This document shows positions 22,275-34,714 of a DNA stretch of 64,000 nucleotides, in pieces. Each line of letters opens with the position of its first letter. Position 1 is the stretch's first letter. This DNA comes from Artocarpus heterophyllus (lineage: Eukaryota > Streptophyta > Magnoliopsida > Rosales > Moraceae), in assembly GCA_025403435.1 (NCBI GenBank), contig CM046341.1, positions 21,847,460 to 21,911,459 of the forward strand, written 5' to 3'. The position numbers were made by a program, and so were the translations under genes. The notes under the pieces were generated by a model. It ran no database searches. It saw only the letters and a program-made list of their open reading frames with translations, and had not been told where the DNA came from.

Positions 22275-24299
22275 ATGGAAAACAATGACGGTTTTTCAGA
22301 AGAAGAACTTCAATCTTGTCGAAAGTTGGATTTGACGAGTAAGAAAAGTTCGAAGATAAAAATGCTATAGAATTGATTCATTCAACAATTCGTAATAAGG
22401 CGATTCTAAAAGTTAAACATGGAATTTGAAAATAAAGAAAAGGCTTATAGTTTTTACAATTCTTACGCTTACATGGTAGGCTTCAGTATTCAAAGAAGTA
22501 AAGTACACAGATATATATATATATATAAAGATAATAAGTAGAATCTTTTGTTATTCTTGTAAGGGTCATTGGAAACAAGATAAAAAGCAAGTTATTGTGA
22601 AATATTGTCAAGTTGAGCCAAGGTTTGGTTGTTTAGCAAGAACGAGAGTCAGTTTTCACCAAGTAGTTGGTAAATATCGTGTTTTTGAGCTTTTTGCCAA
22701 AAATACACATGTGACGTCAAGCCCAAGTAAGAGTCCTTTGCATAGATCCCAAAGGAAATTGACCCCTACGTAAAAAGCTAAAACTGATTTAGCTGACATA
22801 TCAGGAATTGCTCCCAAGGCTAGTTATGAGCTAATGCCTAGGTGAGTTGTTAGATGCGAAATTCTTGGATTTACTCCAAAAGATTATCAGAATTAGTTTA
22901 TGACTAAAAGAACCAAGCATATGAAGTTATGAGATACATGTAGTCTTTTTTTAGTATCTTCAACATATACAATTAGAATACCCTATTTTTAAGTATCTTC
23001 AACATATGCAATACAACTTGATAAAGATGATATAATAATTAATATTTTTTGGACAGATGCAAGAATGGTAGTAGATTACTCTTACTTTACCTACAAAAAA
23101 AAAATCAAGAAGGTCGGTCATTTGCAATATTTTTAGGGTAAACCATCATAATCTAACAATAATTTTTGGAGGTGTGTTATTATATGACGTAACTGTTGAA
23201 ATATTTATTTGGTTTTTAGCACTTTTGTTGAAGCAATGTTAGGGAAAAAACCAAAGACTATTCTCACTGATTAAGATGTAGTAATGGCAAAAGCTATAAC
23301 TTCTCATCGTTTGTATTTTTGGTATGTATACCAAAATGCAGCAAACATCTTAGTGGGGTGTTTCAACATTTTCAAGACTTTTTCTAGGGTTTTAATAGGT
23401 GCATATATGACTATGCAAAAGAGAATAATTTTTGAAAGCAGAATAATTTTTGAAAGCTTGGAATAATATGCTTAAAAATTATGGTCTCCAAGATATTAAA
23501 TGACAAAAAAGAATGTTTAATTTAAAAGAGAAATAGGCATTGGTCTATAGTAGAGAGATGTTTTGTGTAAGTACGACAACTACTCAGCAGAGTGAGGGCA
23601 TGAATAACACAATTAAGAGTTATATCAACTATAAGTATGATTTATGGAGAGTTCTTGAGAATATTTAAAGATTGAATGGTGGTCCTTGTTAGAGTTGATT
23701 GCTGGTTTTAAAGCAACTCAAAGCAATATCTCATTTTCATAGGGGGTAGAAATTTTTAAGCATACAACAAAAGTATACACACTAACAATATTCATAATGT
23801 TTGAAGATGAATTAGACAAGGCTTTTTATGATTGTGGTATAAGCATTCACAATGAGGTTGGAATAATGACGGGCTATAAACTTACTCCTCATAGAAAGAA
23901 CTTTTATCACATAGTTAAAAATGGCTCTTCTAATGAAATTGTCATCTGTAACCGCAAGGAATTTGAGTTTGCATGGATTTTGTGTTCTCACATCTTGAAA
24001 GTCCTTTCATCTATAGGTATCAAAAAAAATTCATTCTTAGTATATTTTAAAACATGGACAAAATATGTAAAGCCAAGAATGTCTCTTAGCTCTATATGTG
24101 AAAGAATAACCATGGAGGACCCTAATCAAAGTATGACAAGATGTTACCAAGAGTTATGTAGAGTGCTAACTCATATAGCAACCAAAATGTACAAGCTATA
24201 GAAGCATATGAAATTGCAATGTCTAATTATAAAAAAAACTTTGATGGAGTTGGATGCATATTTTAAAAGCAATGTGAATGAAGAATATAACTCTATGTG
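22275..24299 (+). pseudogene. FAR1/FHY3-like (MULE-derived) transposase pseudogene
   Basis: Pieces of a FAR1-family protein are readable in several frames. After a Met at 22275 (MENNDGFSEEEL) comes KAYSFYNSYAYMVGFSIQRS, typical of the FAR1 DNA-binding domain start. Then GCLARTRVSFHQVVGKYRVF and FAKNTHVTSSPSKSPLHRSQ continue that domain. A decayed transposase core follows at about 23,050-23,460. A longer open piece (23797-24201) contains the SWIM-like zinc motif region: VICNRKEFEFAWILCSHILK, a C-x-H with the first cysteine followed by NRKEFEF. There are many stops and frameshifts, including an (AT)n run at 22511-22527. Members act as MULE transposases or, when domesticated, as transcription factors; this copy cannot encode either. 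The exact ends are uncertain. Confidence 0.65.
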
Positions 24300-27200
24300 A
24301 CACCTCCTTATGGGCACCACAGAGAACGTTGCTTTCATTATTAAACTTAATGATTATCGATAAGAAATTCGGAACAATCAACAATACTTAGAGAAATATC
24401 CTAGGAAATATATCTATTTTATTTACACTTACTAGATTTAACTTTTCCTCCTCGGGCATTTGGCTAACTAACCATCTGCAGAAAACTTAGTTTACAAAAA
24501 CAAATATTTAACAAATACAAACTTACACATGTAATGCAAGCACTCTTAACTTTTAAACAAAAAACTAATTAAGACTAATTACAAAGAAATGAAATATATA
24601 GCTTATTGTTTAATAAATAACCTAAGAAACTAAAAATATAAAATATAAATTACATTCAACAAAACATAAGTTCAAAAGAACATATCACAAATAGAACTGG
24701 GTCTCAAATAAATAAAAATGCAGAACATAATATATTAAATTTTGTTTGAGTTTAAATTCCTTTCAGGACATGACTCCATTTCTAATCTAATACTCTTTGT
24801 ACACATGTCTGTCCTTGTCCTCCATCCCAATCAACTTGCATCTTATCCTTATTTGCAACATGATATAAACTAAGTAAGCATAAGCTTAGAAAGTATACAT
24901 TCCTATCTCCCAACATAAAATATGAACTTTCACAAAAACATAACATAAGATCATAGTCATAATCATAGTAGTGCACGAGGAATAGATTTACATAGAACAT
25001 ATTTTTTATTTAAACTTCCATATTAAAGTATTATTCATTTATCTTTAAGGGCCTAAGCATTGTACTATAAACATAAACATAGTTGTACAAGAGGAGTGAG
25101 GTAGCTAATCCCAAACCAAATGTACAAGTCTATCTTGCAAGATATGTCCACCTAGCGAGACAAACATAAACATAGGGTATGCAACGCTTAATTAAGTGAT
25201 ATAGATATATATATACCTTTAACATACCTTATCATTGAAACATCCATTAAACGTTCTTGTTGCAATAAGAGTTTTCATGAGAATATATGTAAAAACAAAC
25301 TTAAAAATTATTACAAAACTTATTCTTAAAACTTTTTTATAAACTTTTATCATGTTGCAGGCGAGAATGTACTTACATGACTTGCTTGCTTACTAAACTT
25401 TAAATCAAATGATGTTGTTGTGGTTCTCAGTATGCTCTCCTTTTAGAGTGTTCATGTCAATCATTCATATAATATATGAAATTAATATTCATGTTCAGTG
25501 TATTACATCATCATACATCATTTTTAGCGAAACAAAGTATCTTTGGCCCTGTTTATTATTGTTTTAGAAATTTTTGAAAATATTTTTACACATTTTTTGA
25601 GGCAAAAATTTCAAAAATACTCTCAACATATCCCTAAAAATTCTCATTTTCTAAAACAAAATCATTTTCATCTATTTTGAAAACACTACCAAACAGGCCC
25701 TTTAAGTCATAAACATGCACTTAGAGTCTAGAAATATAAAGACAGAAAACCTAATCTTTAATCACTTAGAGAAATTAATCTCAACTTATAAGCATAAATA
25801 AAGTGTAAAACTTCTTCCATAATATATTTAACATATGAAAACATCACTCAAATTTTCTTCTCTTACAAACATTAATCTAAAATACCTTTTTTAAATTTTT
25901 AAAACATTTAAGTAAATTTGTTAGTTACAAAAACTGATCAACCTTTAAGGAATCATAATCGTATACCTTTTAATTCACATTTAATTAAAGCGTGAAAATT
26001 TATAGGAATAAAGTTAACACACACACACACACATATATATATAATTTTAGATTTTTCTTTAACATAAAAATTCATTTGATAATTAAAATAAATCACATAA
26101 TCAATACTATGAAATCTGCCAGCAAAGCTTGGGTAGTGAATAGTCCTAATTAAACATTAGGTATTAAATTATTTATGCTATAAATAATAAAAATTACTAC
26201 ACATAATAGATACATAGAATCATAACATATCTAAAATTTAACTCCCAATAAATTCGGAGCAATTCAAAACACACGTTTGCATTCAAAATTAATATTAACA
26301 CCAGACATGTTGAAGAACGAACACGTTTCATTCAAATATTTTTATAAAATCAAATATGCATGATATGCTTCTGAAATTTTTATGCTAAAAGTTAGAAAAA
26401 TAATAAATCATGAAAAACACATTTTAAAGTATGATTTATCATCTCACGAATTTCATAGAGCATATCAAGTAGACATTTATAACCACTAAATCTTTGACAA
26501 TCAACGAATTTTATTTTAAAACATAATAAGGATATATAAAGCTAAAAATTTACAGACATTTAGTTAACATATTAGTAATGACTTATAATTTTTTACAGAA
26601 TCAAAAGACAGTTTTTGCTCTATAAAATAGACTCTATACAACACAAATATAAATATGCCAGTAAATAAAATTTCATAAGCGGTATTTGATTGAAAGCTCA
26701 TAACCCTAAAAATATTTGAATGAAAAATTATAAAAAATCCTACAAATTCTTAACATATATATACACATCATATCCAAAAATCGGAGCAAAATAAGATCAT
26801 TTGATTTCAAAACATTACTAGCAATTTTACTGAATAACCAAAAACCCTAAAATTCTTATATTACATTCCAATAATAAACTTATGTTAAATTTGTACAAAA
26901 CTCATACAACTCTAAAAATCAAATATAACATGAACATCACAAAATCAAACATTCCCAAAAATTAAAATTGTTACGTTCACGACATATCACAAAAATTTAA
27001 CAATTGAAACCAAAACTGCATATTCTAATTTAACAACATACTTTAAATTTCAAGCCCTAATCATTTCAAATACTCATAATTGTAAATACATTCATTAATA
27101 AAACTAAAAACATCATACACATAAATAAATTCATACCTTGTATTCTTGAATTCTTTGAGAGAGAAAATCTTGAAGAAAACAAAATTCCAAACTAATGGTA

Positions 27201-27416
27201 TTTGAGTTTTAGGGAAGAAAAGAGAGAATAAAAGCATGGAGGAATATGAGAAAAAGATGGAGGCGAGAAAAAGGGATAGGAATAATGTGTGTAATTGAAG
27301 CCACATTTTTATAGATTTATGAGTGAGAAGGAGTTAGATAAGTGTGGGAAACCTTAGTCCTAATTTGATTAGGTTTCCTTTTTTTCTTTTTTTTTTCTTT
27401 GTTTTTACATTACCTA
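24300..27416 (-). repeat. Probable degenerate LTR (reverse orientation), no gene seen
   Basis: No coding sequence is recognisable. Features suggesting an old minus-strand LTR are a segment like AAACTAAGTAAGCATAAGCTTAG at 24,866-24,889 (compare the CTGAGTAAG..CTCAGCAAG block of copy A), a purine-rich GAGAGAGAAAATCTTGAAG.. region at 27,155-27,300 and, on the minus strand, a TATAAAAA box near 27,307-27,314. Microsatellites occur at about 25,202-25,215 and 26,020-26,043. The right side abuts the older Copia element. Boundaries and family are uncertain. Confidence 0.35.
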
Positions 27417-29347
27417 TGTTCTTTTTAGACATATTGCCTTAACGAAATTTTATCAATAAATAGTTTACTTATTATTCATATAATAAATGTTGTCCTCTTT
27501 ATGTTCATCTCTATTGAATGCATGATAAACAAACAAAAGTCTGAGACTATTGGTCTAAACCTGTAAGAATCGTGCATATGATGGACAGATTATGCCGAAG
27601 ACATGAATCTTAAAAGTGATAGTCTAAATCATAAAATCTGTAATCGAGGGAATAAAGTTGGGCACTTTATTCATGCTAAAATTGTTATGTTGTCTACATC
27701 CCTAACAGGAGATGGCTTGTCTTAGTCATCGGAGTGGGACTCTGCGAATGGAAACATTGGTGCATTGTCATAGGTGTTGATGTATTGGATCAGGACATAA
27801 CAGTTGAATTAATTTGGTTAATAATTTCATTTGTGTAAATCAATTCACTTTAGACAATCATATGTATTGTATCTTAATCCTTAAATGACTAATGGGCCTA
27901 TATTCTTGACTTATGTCTTTTGATGTATCAACGGATGACATCCTGATTTAATAATAGTATGCATACGGGTATGTTGGAGATATGACTGCTGATTTACGTA
28001 GACTCATTATTCATAGATATGGAATCCATAGCTCTTTTTTTTAAAGTTATTGATTTCTTTTATATGCATTATCCTATAATTGGAAGATTTGAAAGCTCAA
28101 CCATTTGGATACACAAGTGTAACCGAATGGTATACTATCTATGGATAGTAAGTATTCTAAAGGTATGATAATAGAACGTAAGATAAAAATAATTGAGAAG
28201 GTAAAATAGAATTTATCCTTAAAATGATTATGAATATCCTATGAGGATGTAACACATTATGATATATCATAGACGATTGGCTTTTTGAAGCTTTGTAATT
28301 TTATATAGTTTGAGAATACAGCTCCAAGCTTTTAGTGGGATAGTTTTTGAGTTGATAATTATAAAATATACATATGAGATATTGTATTTTATAATTATAG
28401 GAGCTTGAACTATATATGTCCATCGGGTCTCATTTGCTAGCTCATTATAAATCTTATAATAATACAATATCTTTTTCCTACATATTGGTGACTTATGCTA
28501 AATTATTAGATTGACTGAAAATTGATAAGATTGAGTTTAATAATTCATGTTGGTTTATCTATTGAATTAATTTTGTAAATTGATTCAAGATATACTTGTT
28601 GAATTATTTGGATAATATTTTATTTTCTATGGGATTATCTGGATATGATTGTTTTAATCAGGTAACTTCTCTATTGGGTTATTTGAATTAAAATTGAGGC
28701 TCTATCTAAGAATCTTGGGTGGAAAATAAGATATTCTCACGGATCAAGATTATCATAAGTTCGACAGGCTGATAAGAAACTTTGATTTGTCGATGGAGTT
28801 AGTTCAGCAAGTCAATCTCCTAAATTGGCTTACCGATCTTTCAATAATCTATATACGTGTTTTAGACGCATTTTTCATCAGAAGTTAATCCAAACTCAAA
28901 TTTTGAGGCCTAATTTGATAAAGTTTAACTCGAAATTCGACCCCTATAAGTAAGGGGTGAGTTTTCTCAATTATTTAGATCATTTTGAGAAGCATAGAGT
29001 GAGTACTCTAGTTTGAGAAACTCTAAAACTCCCTAAGAGCTATTGTTCAACATCAAGAATCTTAGTTAAGTCTTCTCAAGTGGTTGGAAGGAGAGTCATC
29101 GGAGGAAGAGCTGTACGACGTGTGGCCACCCACACTTCGATTGTGGATAGAGAATAGCAAAGAAGACTATTTGGTAGAGGCTCTTATAAAATGTTCTTCT
29201 CTACACAGATTCAAGCCCACTTCAGTTTAAAAAAGAGGTTAGTAAGATCTGTCATTAATTTAAGTATTTAGCATGTGAAACTTGTGTTTTGAAAAATACT
29301 CTTATTTAAAATTTTTAAAATTCCATTGTGCACTCGTTTTTACAACA
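27417..29347 (+). repeat. 5' LTR of the old Copia copy
   Basis: It starts TGTTCTTTTTAGACAT, a damaged version of the family start TGTTAGACAT, and ends TTTTTACAACA just before the primer binding site. It is collinear with the reverse complement of the young LTR, for example TTTATCAATAA near the start, TGTCCTCTTTATGTTCAT, and AGTCTGAGACT. The four-dyad block persists in decayed form at 28761-28836. Confidence 0.85.
28761..28836 (+). repeat. Decayed U3 dyad block of the old Copia copy
   Basis: Four degenerate sites start at 28761 (TCGACAGGCTGA), 28782 (TTGATTTGTCGA), 28804 (TCAGCAAGTCAA) and 28825 (TTGGCTTACCGA). Steps are 21, 22 and 21, the same as in the young LTR. Nearly all departures from TCGGCNNGCCGA are C to T or G to A. 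Confidence 0.7.
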
Positions 29348-29349
29348 AT

Positions 29350-29361
29350 TAGTATCAGAGC
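29350..29361 (+). other. Primer binding site of the old Copia copy
   Basis: TAGTATCAGAGC, one base from the family sequence TGGTATCAGAGC, placed two bases after the 5' LTR edge as in the young copy. Confidence 0.8.
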
Positions 29362-29834
29362 CTGGTTTTTACATTGATTTTCAGTTGTGATCAGGTTATA
29401 TATATGAATTATGTGATTTTATTCTCTAATATGCTTGAATTTAATTTTTTTTTATAGAGTTAGTTCTATATAATTACATATTGTTATGAGATTATATGTT
29501 GAATGTTTAATTAATTATAGTTGATTAAATTATTATTTAATTAATTAATTTGTGTCAATTATAGTTTCTTAGAGGTTAGAATATATATCTAGGTTTTTCA
29601 TGTAATTAGATGGTAGCCTATCATCATCGTCTAAGAATTATTATTTTTATTTTAAATTTGTAAAATTTTGTAATCAAACAATCATTTGATGTGAAGATGG
29701 ATCTAGAAGATGGAGATGATAGGAGTTCCATTATTTTTCCAGTGTTCCTAAATTTTTATGTTTTTGAATTGATGAAAATGAGACTGAAAAACTTCTTAAA
29801 AAACTATTTTCTGAAAAATGTGAGTTTAGCTTGG

Positions 29835-30014
29835 TTGGCAAGCTGAAACCTCCATATCGGTAAGCCAATGGTCGCAGACTGACAGGCTGAATTTTCAGTT
29901 CGATAGGCCGGTAGTGGGGTAGAAATTTTTTTAGCTTAGTCGGTAGGCCAAACCCTTAAGTTCAGCAAGTCGATGGTTAGACCGATAAACTGAACATTCA
30001 ATTTGGTAGGCTAG
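29835..30014 (+). repeat. Decayed leader dyad array of the old Copia copy
   Basis: Eight degenerate sites start at 29835, 29857, 29879, 29900, then 29940, 29962, 29982 and 30003. Steps are 22, 22, 21, (40), 22, 20, 21, against 22, 22, 21, (39), 22, 22, 21 in the young copy read in element orientation. Examples are TTGGCAAGCTGA, TCGGTAAGCCAA and TCGGTAGGCCAA. The 4+4 layout is thus shared by both copies. Confidence 0.7.
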
Positions 30015-30329
30015 CATAAGACTGAACCTTTTTTTGGAAAAAGGTGTGTTTTTTGGTGTAGTTTTTGATCTTATTTTTGAGACTATTTTGAGAAACCTAA
30101 AATTTTATGATGACAAAAAAAAAAATAAATCTTTCAATCTATAAGGTATTGAAGAATTGAAAATGGATGCCATATGAAGAAGGATACAACATGAAGATAC
30201 AAAATGAAGAATCGATAATATGTTTCGATTGATCTTTTGTACTCTTTATTTTCTTTTCTTTAGGATGGAACCATGATTGTACGGCTATTTATTTATTATT
30301 TCGCTTGTGGCTTTGCATGTTGGTTTGCT

Positions 30330-32315
30330 TGTTGGAAAAAGAGTGCGTAGCGGGAATTTTAAAAATTTTCCATCAAAGTATTTTCTAAAACACAAGTTTG
30401 ACATTCTATATGCATAAATTAACCAGATCTTACTAACATTTGTATGCCAAAGAACTTCTGCAATCCGTGAAGAGAAGTAACATTTCAAAAGAGCCTCAAC
30501 CAACTGGCCTTCTTTGCTATTCTCTATCCACGACTGGAGTGAGTGTGGGCTCACACGTATAGCTCTTCCACCAAGTGACTTTCCTTCTAACTAATCAAGA
30601 GAACCCAAAGCAAGTGTTCATGATTTGTGAACAAAAGCTCTCAGGGAGTTTTTAGATTCTCACTAGCAGAGTATCACTCTTAATCTCTCAATTGATCTAA
30701 ATAACTTGTGTGACTTACCCCCTAAGAGGTTGGGTCTAGGGTCACTCCTTATCAGATTAGGTCTCAAAAATTCAAATCAGAATCAAATTCGGATCAATAT
30801 CAGATGAAATTCGTGTGAAAATACGTGATCTTTTTACTGCACGATAGGCAGGCCGAACTTGAGGATCGGCATGCCAAACTGTCGATAAAAAATCTCAGCA
30901 AATCTTTTATTTTCCACCTGAGATTCTATAGGATAAAGTCTCAGTTTTAATTCAAATAACCCAATAGAGAAGTTATCTAATTAAAACAACTTTATCTAGA
31001 TAATCTCTAGGAAAATAAATAAATTCCTAATAATTCTACACGTTTATCTTGATGTAATTATTCAAAATTAAATCAACCGATAAATATACAAGAATTATCC
31101 GATCCTTACAATTCAACAAGTTTATCTTGAATTAATTTTTATCATAAAATTAATTCAATCGATAAACAGACATGAATTATTTGATTCTTCCAAATTTCAA
31201 CAAGTCTAATAAATCTGACATAAGTTACCAATTATTGAAAAAGCATGCCGTATCGTTACAGGATGTTGTGAGCTAACAAAGGGGACCAAATAGACCTATA
31301 TAGTTCAAGCTTCTGATAATTACAAAACCCAATATCCCAAATATACATTTCATATTTATGAACTCCAAGTTACTCCACTAAAAGCTTGGAGTTGCATTCT
31401 CGAACTACATAGAATTGCGAAGCCCGTATAGCTAAGTCTCTATGACATATCATAGTGTATCGTATCCCCATATGATAATCCATAATCGGCTTAAGGACAA
31501 GTTCTGTCTTACATTCCCGATTATTTTTATCTTACATTCCATTATCTCACCATTGGAAAACTTACCATCCAAAGACAGTATACCATTCGGTTACACCTAT
31601 GTATCCAAATGGTTGAGCGCTCTAGTTTTTCAATTACAGGATAATGCATATAAGATAATATCATTACTCCTAAAGAGGAGCTATGGATTTCATATCTATG
31701 AATAATAGGTCAATGCTATCAAGAGTCATGCCTCCAACAGATCGACATGCAGACTACTATTAAGATGTGGGTGTCACCCTTTGGTACATCAAAAGACACA
31801 AGTCAAGACAACAGGCCTACTATTCATCTCAAGATTAAGATACAATACAAATGATTGTCTAAAGTGAATCGATTTACTGAGACAGAATTTTTAATCTAAA
31901 TCCATTTACTTTTTGTCCCGATCCAACACATTGTCACCTATGACAACGTGCCAATGTTTTTATTCATGGAGTCCACCTCTGATGGTCAAGACAAACCATC
32001 TCCCAATTGGGATATAGACAACATAACAATCTTTATATGAATAAAGTGCCCAACTTTATTCCCTCAATTGCAGATCTTATGTTTTAGACCATCACCTTAA
32101 GAATCGTGTCTTTCGCATAATCTGTCCATCATATGTCTAATTCTTAAAGGTTTAGACCGACAGTCTCAGACTTTTGTTTGCTTAGCATACATTCAACAAA
32201 TATGAACGTAAAGAGGACAATATTTGGTATATAAATAATAAATAAATTCTTTATTAATAAAAATGTCTCCAAAAACTTATTACATTTTTACTTCTTAGGG
32301 CATACATGTCTAACA
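30330..32315 (-). mobile_element. Nested solo LTR of the same Copia family, TTGCT duplication
   Basis: It starts TGTTGGAAAAAGAGTGCG and ends CATACATGTCTAACA, matching the young LTR in the same (reverse) orientation, 1,986 bp long. Five-bp duplications TTGCT flank it (30325-30329 and 32316-32320). Removing it restores the leader sequence TTTGCTTGTCTGCATTATAA found in the young copy. Only two intact-looking dyads are present (30845 and 30866, 21 bp apart), so the dyad block varies in number. It arose by recombination between LTRs after insertion into the old element. Confidence 0.9.
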
Positions 32316-32980
32316 TTGCTTGTCTGCATTATAATACGATTTGCTATGTATGTTGATAACATGTTATGTAGAATAGGGAGTGCCGCTTATTAAAAATTGT
32401 TCATGCATATTAACATAAAACCTTGACTTTTAAAATATTGAGTGCAAGAAGGTTTTCGAAGAGAGGACCTATGGCCTCCATCGTTGGTCCATAGGTAGCA
32501 TATGATGGTTCTGACCCCTAGAAAGGGATTTCATCATGTATTGGGTTGGATCTCCAAAAGTATAATTTATTTTAGCATGATTTATCATTGTACACCCCTA
32601 GGTGGCGATTATAAATCATGGATAATATAGTTAAAATGATGGTTATATACTTAAGATTGATTTTATTATTAACCTTCACTGGGAGCTATGTTAATGAAAT
32701 TAATGGTAAAAGAAAATGATTATTAGTATATACTAGATCAGACGAGTCTTAGATGGCATATATTAATTAGAAGGGATCCATGTTTCTTTTTGAATTTGGC
32801 AAGTTTCCCCTAGGCGGCTTGTTAGATTCTGAATTAGGAATTATCGTTGTAAGGTTGTGAAATTTTTTTTAAAGTTTTGACCATAAACACAATTGTATGT
32901 TTACTTGTTTGTGTTATCTTACTAAACTATTGTAGAATGTTTGCTTATATTTGGTATATGAATGTTTATTGTAGATTAAA

Positions 32981-34714
32981 ATGTCTAAAAACGCTTTATC
33001 ATTGATATTCGATAAAAACATGTTAACTGGCAAGAATTATAATGATTGAAAAAGAAACCTAAATATCGTCATTTTCTTTGAGAAACTAAAATTTGTGCTG
33101 ATAACACCATGTCTTTTCAAGCCTATAGGGGATTCCACTAACGAACAAATCCAAGCGTAAGATCGTTGGAAAGATGCTAATGATCAGGCCAGCTGTTATG
33201 TTCTTGCTAGCATGAATAATGCATTGCAGGCTTAACATGAAGATTATGAGACTACAAAGTAGATCTTGGATAATCTTGAAGACATGTTTGGAGGCCAAGC
33301 CCTGACAAAACAGCAAGGGGCACTTCGAAAACTCTTAACCTACAAGTAAAGACCAGGGACTCTTGTGAAGAAGCATATGATGTTGGTCATTGGTTACCTT
33401 GCTAAGGCTCAAACCCGTGGAACTGATATCAAGGCTAAGTCATAGATGAGTGTGGTTTTTGAAACTTTATCAAAGGAGTTCATCCCATTTAGAACTTCAT
33501 ATAATTGAAGCAATAGACAGGATGTGACCTTGATTGAGTTGATGAAGCAGTTATAGGAGTTTGGAAATTTGATCAGTGAAACTCCTACTAGTGGTGTGGC
33601 TAACTTTATAGTTACATCTAGTTCTAATCCTAACCCAAGGAATGGAAAGAAGCAGAGGGCTAAGAATGAGAAATCTTCTATTCCGGCAAATGGCAAGAAT
33701 AAGAAGAAGAAAAAGAAGGACCCAAAAAAGCTGAAGTGCTTTTTCTTTTAGAAAGTTGGGCTCATCAAAAAGAATTGCAAGAACTTTCTTTCTCGAGGAG
33801 GTAAGTGTGAACTTTTGGTTATTGAAACTTGTTTAGTTGAGGAATCAAGTGACACTTGGGTCATAGATTCTAGAGTAGCTAATCATGTTTGTATTTCTCT
33901 ATAGGAGTTCAAAAGAAACAAGAAGTCTACTGTATGAGGACTTTATGTTACAGATGGATGATTGATCCTTGGTGTTAGCTAAAGCAATGGGAGCTGTCCT
34001 TCTTTATTTTGATAATTATAGGATTTTAGTTTTGAAATGTTGTTTTTATGTTCATAGACTTAAAAGGAATTTAATGTCTATAGCTTGTTTATTTATGACC
34101 CTTATTTAGTATCTTTTAACAATAAAGTAGTGATTCATAAAAACAAATCTTTTATTTATGATGGATGGATGCAAAACAATCTCTATTTTATCAAACCTAA
34201 GATAGACATAACGCTTAACACTGAGGTTAATGATAATAACTCTAAAAGACTTAAGACTTCTCACTCTAATAAGATGTATCTTTGGCATTTGCAATTAGGT
34301 CCTATTAGGTTGAATAGGATCTAAAGGTTAGCAAGAGATGGACCTTTAAGTCACTTAGAGATGGAATCTATACCACCTTGTGAATCTTGTTTGGAGGAAA
34401 AAATGACCAAAAGGCCATATGGGTCTAAGGGCAATAGGATCAAAGGGGTTCTAGAATTGTGCATAGTGATGTTTGTGGTCCCATGAACATCAGGGCATGT
34501 GGAGGCTGTGAGTATTTCGTCACTTTTATTGATCATTACTCAAGATATAGGTATGTCTACCTAATGCATCATAAAAGTGAAGCTTTTGACAAGTTTAGGA
34601 GTTTTGGGCTGAAGCGAAAAAGTAATTTGGTAAACCCATAAAGGCACTTTGGTTCGATCAATGTAGAGAATACCTCTCCGATGAGTTTTTGGAACACTTA
34701 TTAAAGAATGGGAT
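32981..34714 (+). pseudogene. Copia gag and 5' pol remnant of the old copy
   Basis: Collinear with the intact Gag-Pol from its Met (MSKNALSLIFDKN) through Gag, the lysine-rich linker (about 33,690), a damaged zinc knuckle, protease region (DTWVIDS at about 33,851) and integrase to the counterpart of LLENGI, where the Gypsy element cuts in. It is broken by numerous stops, many at positions where the young copy has Gln or Trp (TGG to TGA near 33,047; CAA/CAG to TAA/TAG near 33,233 and 33,260), plus frameshifts. No product is possible. Confidence 0.9.

Noticed and set aside
27401..27416. Search for a target duplication around the old Copia element
   Set aside because: The 5 bases before 27417 (ACCTA) do not match those after 44630 (GTTTT); the 5' edge is mutated, so no duplication is claimed.
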